Source: Bacteroidota bacterium
Lineage (GTDB): Bacteria; Bacteroidota; Bacteroidia; Bacteroidales; SZUA-534
Length of the DNA: 16,295 nt
Assembly: GCA_020047835.1 (NCBI GenBank)
Contig: JAIFNJ010000196.1
Coordinates: 1-16,295, forward strand
Direction of reading: 5' to 3'
The translations under genes and the position numbers were made by a program. Shown piece after piece: positions 15,829-16,295 of this stretch. Under the pieces are notes generated by a model. The model had not been told where the DNA came from and did no database searches. It worked only from the letters and a program-made list of their open reading frames with translations. Numbering within the stretch: position 1 is the first letter of the stretch; each line of letters starts with the position of its first letter.

Positions 15829-16295
15829 ATGAATAAGGTTTTATTAATTATACTAATTGCAGCCGGATTTTTACCTGCCGGCATTTGTCAGGAAAAATTT
15901 ACCATCGATGGTTATATTTCTCAAATGGGATCGGTCGTTTTTGTAAATGATTCCAGCAATGCTACCAGGGATTATATTTTGCATAACCGCATCAATACGG
16001 CTTATTACCTTTCAGAAAACCTTACCGCTAAAGTACAATTCCGCAATCAGTTTTTGTGGGGCGAAACCATAGAATTGACACCCAATTACGCTGAAAATTT
16101 CGCCAAGGACAATGGTTTTTTCGATTTAAACTGGAATTGGTATAGTAATAAGAACACCCTGTTTAACACCCAGATTGATAGAGCGTTTGTGGAATACACC
16201 AGCGGCAACATCGAATTTTCCATTGGTCGCCAGCGGATTAACTGGGGCCGGACTCTGGTTTGGAACCCCAATGATATTTTTAACGCCTATTCGTA
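15829..16295 (+). CDS. secreted beta-barrel-like outer membrane protein (3' partial)
   Basis: From ATG 15829 the frame is open to the end of the window (155 codons), so the gene is truncated by the window edge. Residues 1-20 are a signal peptide (MNKVLLIILIAAGFLPAG, then ICQ). The mature part alternates hydrophobic and polar residues in amphipathic strands rich in aromatics: FTIDGYISQMGS, AKVQFRNQFLW, DRAFVEYTSGNIEFSIGRQRINWG, then VWNPNDIFNAYS. The GRQRINWG...WNPND pattern resembles strand-and-turn motifs of porin-like/DUF1302-type outer-membrane proteins. It is 67 bp downstream of the ATPase on the same strand and probably is the outer-membrane component of the same system. The barrel call is inference from strand pattern; the exact family cannot be fixed without the rest. 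Confidence 0.65.
   Translation, partial: MNKVLLIILIAAGFLPAGICQEKFTIDGYISQMGSVVFVNDSSNATRDYILHNRINTAYYLSENLTAKVQFRNQFLWGETIELTPNYAENFAKDNGFFDLNWNWYSNKNTLFNTQIDRAFVEYTSGNIEFSIGRQRINWGRTLVWNPNDIFNAYS

Overview
The window looks like chromosomal DNA from a member of the Bacteroidota. The DNA is A+T-rich, ribosome-binding sites are weak or absent, TAnnTTTG-type promoter elements occur, and gene content matches that phylum: a DUF4175-type giant membrane protein, a single-domain ATPase next to ybeY and mnmG, LolA-like proteins, and envelope proteins whose signal peptides end in Q. No rRNA, tRNA, CRISPR array, insertion sequence or phage gene was recognised. The species cannot be named from sequence alone.

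Region 1 (1-7128, + strand) is one tightly packed operon whose genes overlap or nearly touch. It holds the 3' part of an EnvC-like LytM-domain protein with a degenerate zinc site, a 1098-residue DUF4175-type membrane/coiled-coil protein, an RsbW-like ATPase, the rRNA-maturation RNase YbeY (GTG start) and the tRNA-modifying enzyme MnmG. It joins cell-wall remodelling with translation and RNA maturation.

Region 2 (7129-7744) has no intact gene. It opens with two copies of the palindrome GTTCCACGTGGAAC, 35 bp apart centre to centre, starting immediately after the mnmG stop codon. They match the ParB-binding parS consensus closely and are the most striking non-coding signal here. The next ~370 bases contain no intact frame but hold what may be the wreck of a methyltransferase-like gene. 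A Bacteroidota-type promoter for typA lies at the end.

Region 3 (7745-11083) holds typA/bipA (+). A strong bidirectional terminator separates it from two minus-strand genes: a lone receiver-domain response regulator and a PAP2/Aur1-like integral membrane protein.

Region 4 (11315-16295, + strand) is a second, visibly less A+T-rich operon: a secreted LolA-like protein, two FtsX/MacB-type ABC permeases, their ATPase, and the start of an outer-membrane beta-barrel-like protein that runs off the window. Together these look like a machine carrying a lipid, lipoprotein or other hydrophobic substrate across the envelope: ATPase in the cytoplasm, two permeases in the inner membrane, a periplasmic carrier and an outer-membrane partner. 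The substrate is unknown. Both permeases carry unusual helical insertions in their periplasmic domains, at different places, which makes this the best candidate for an under-described system.
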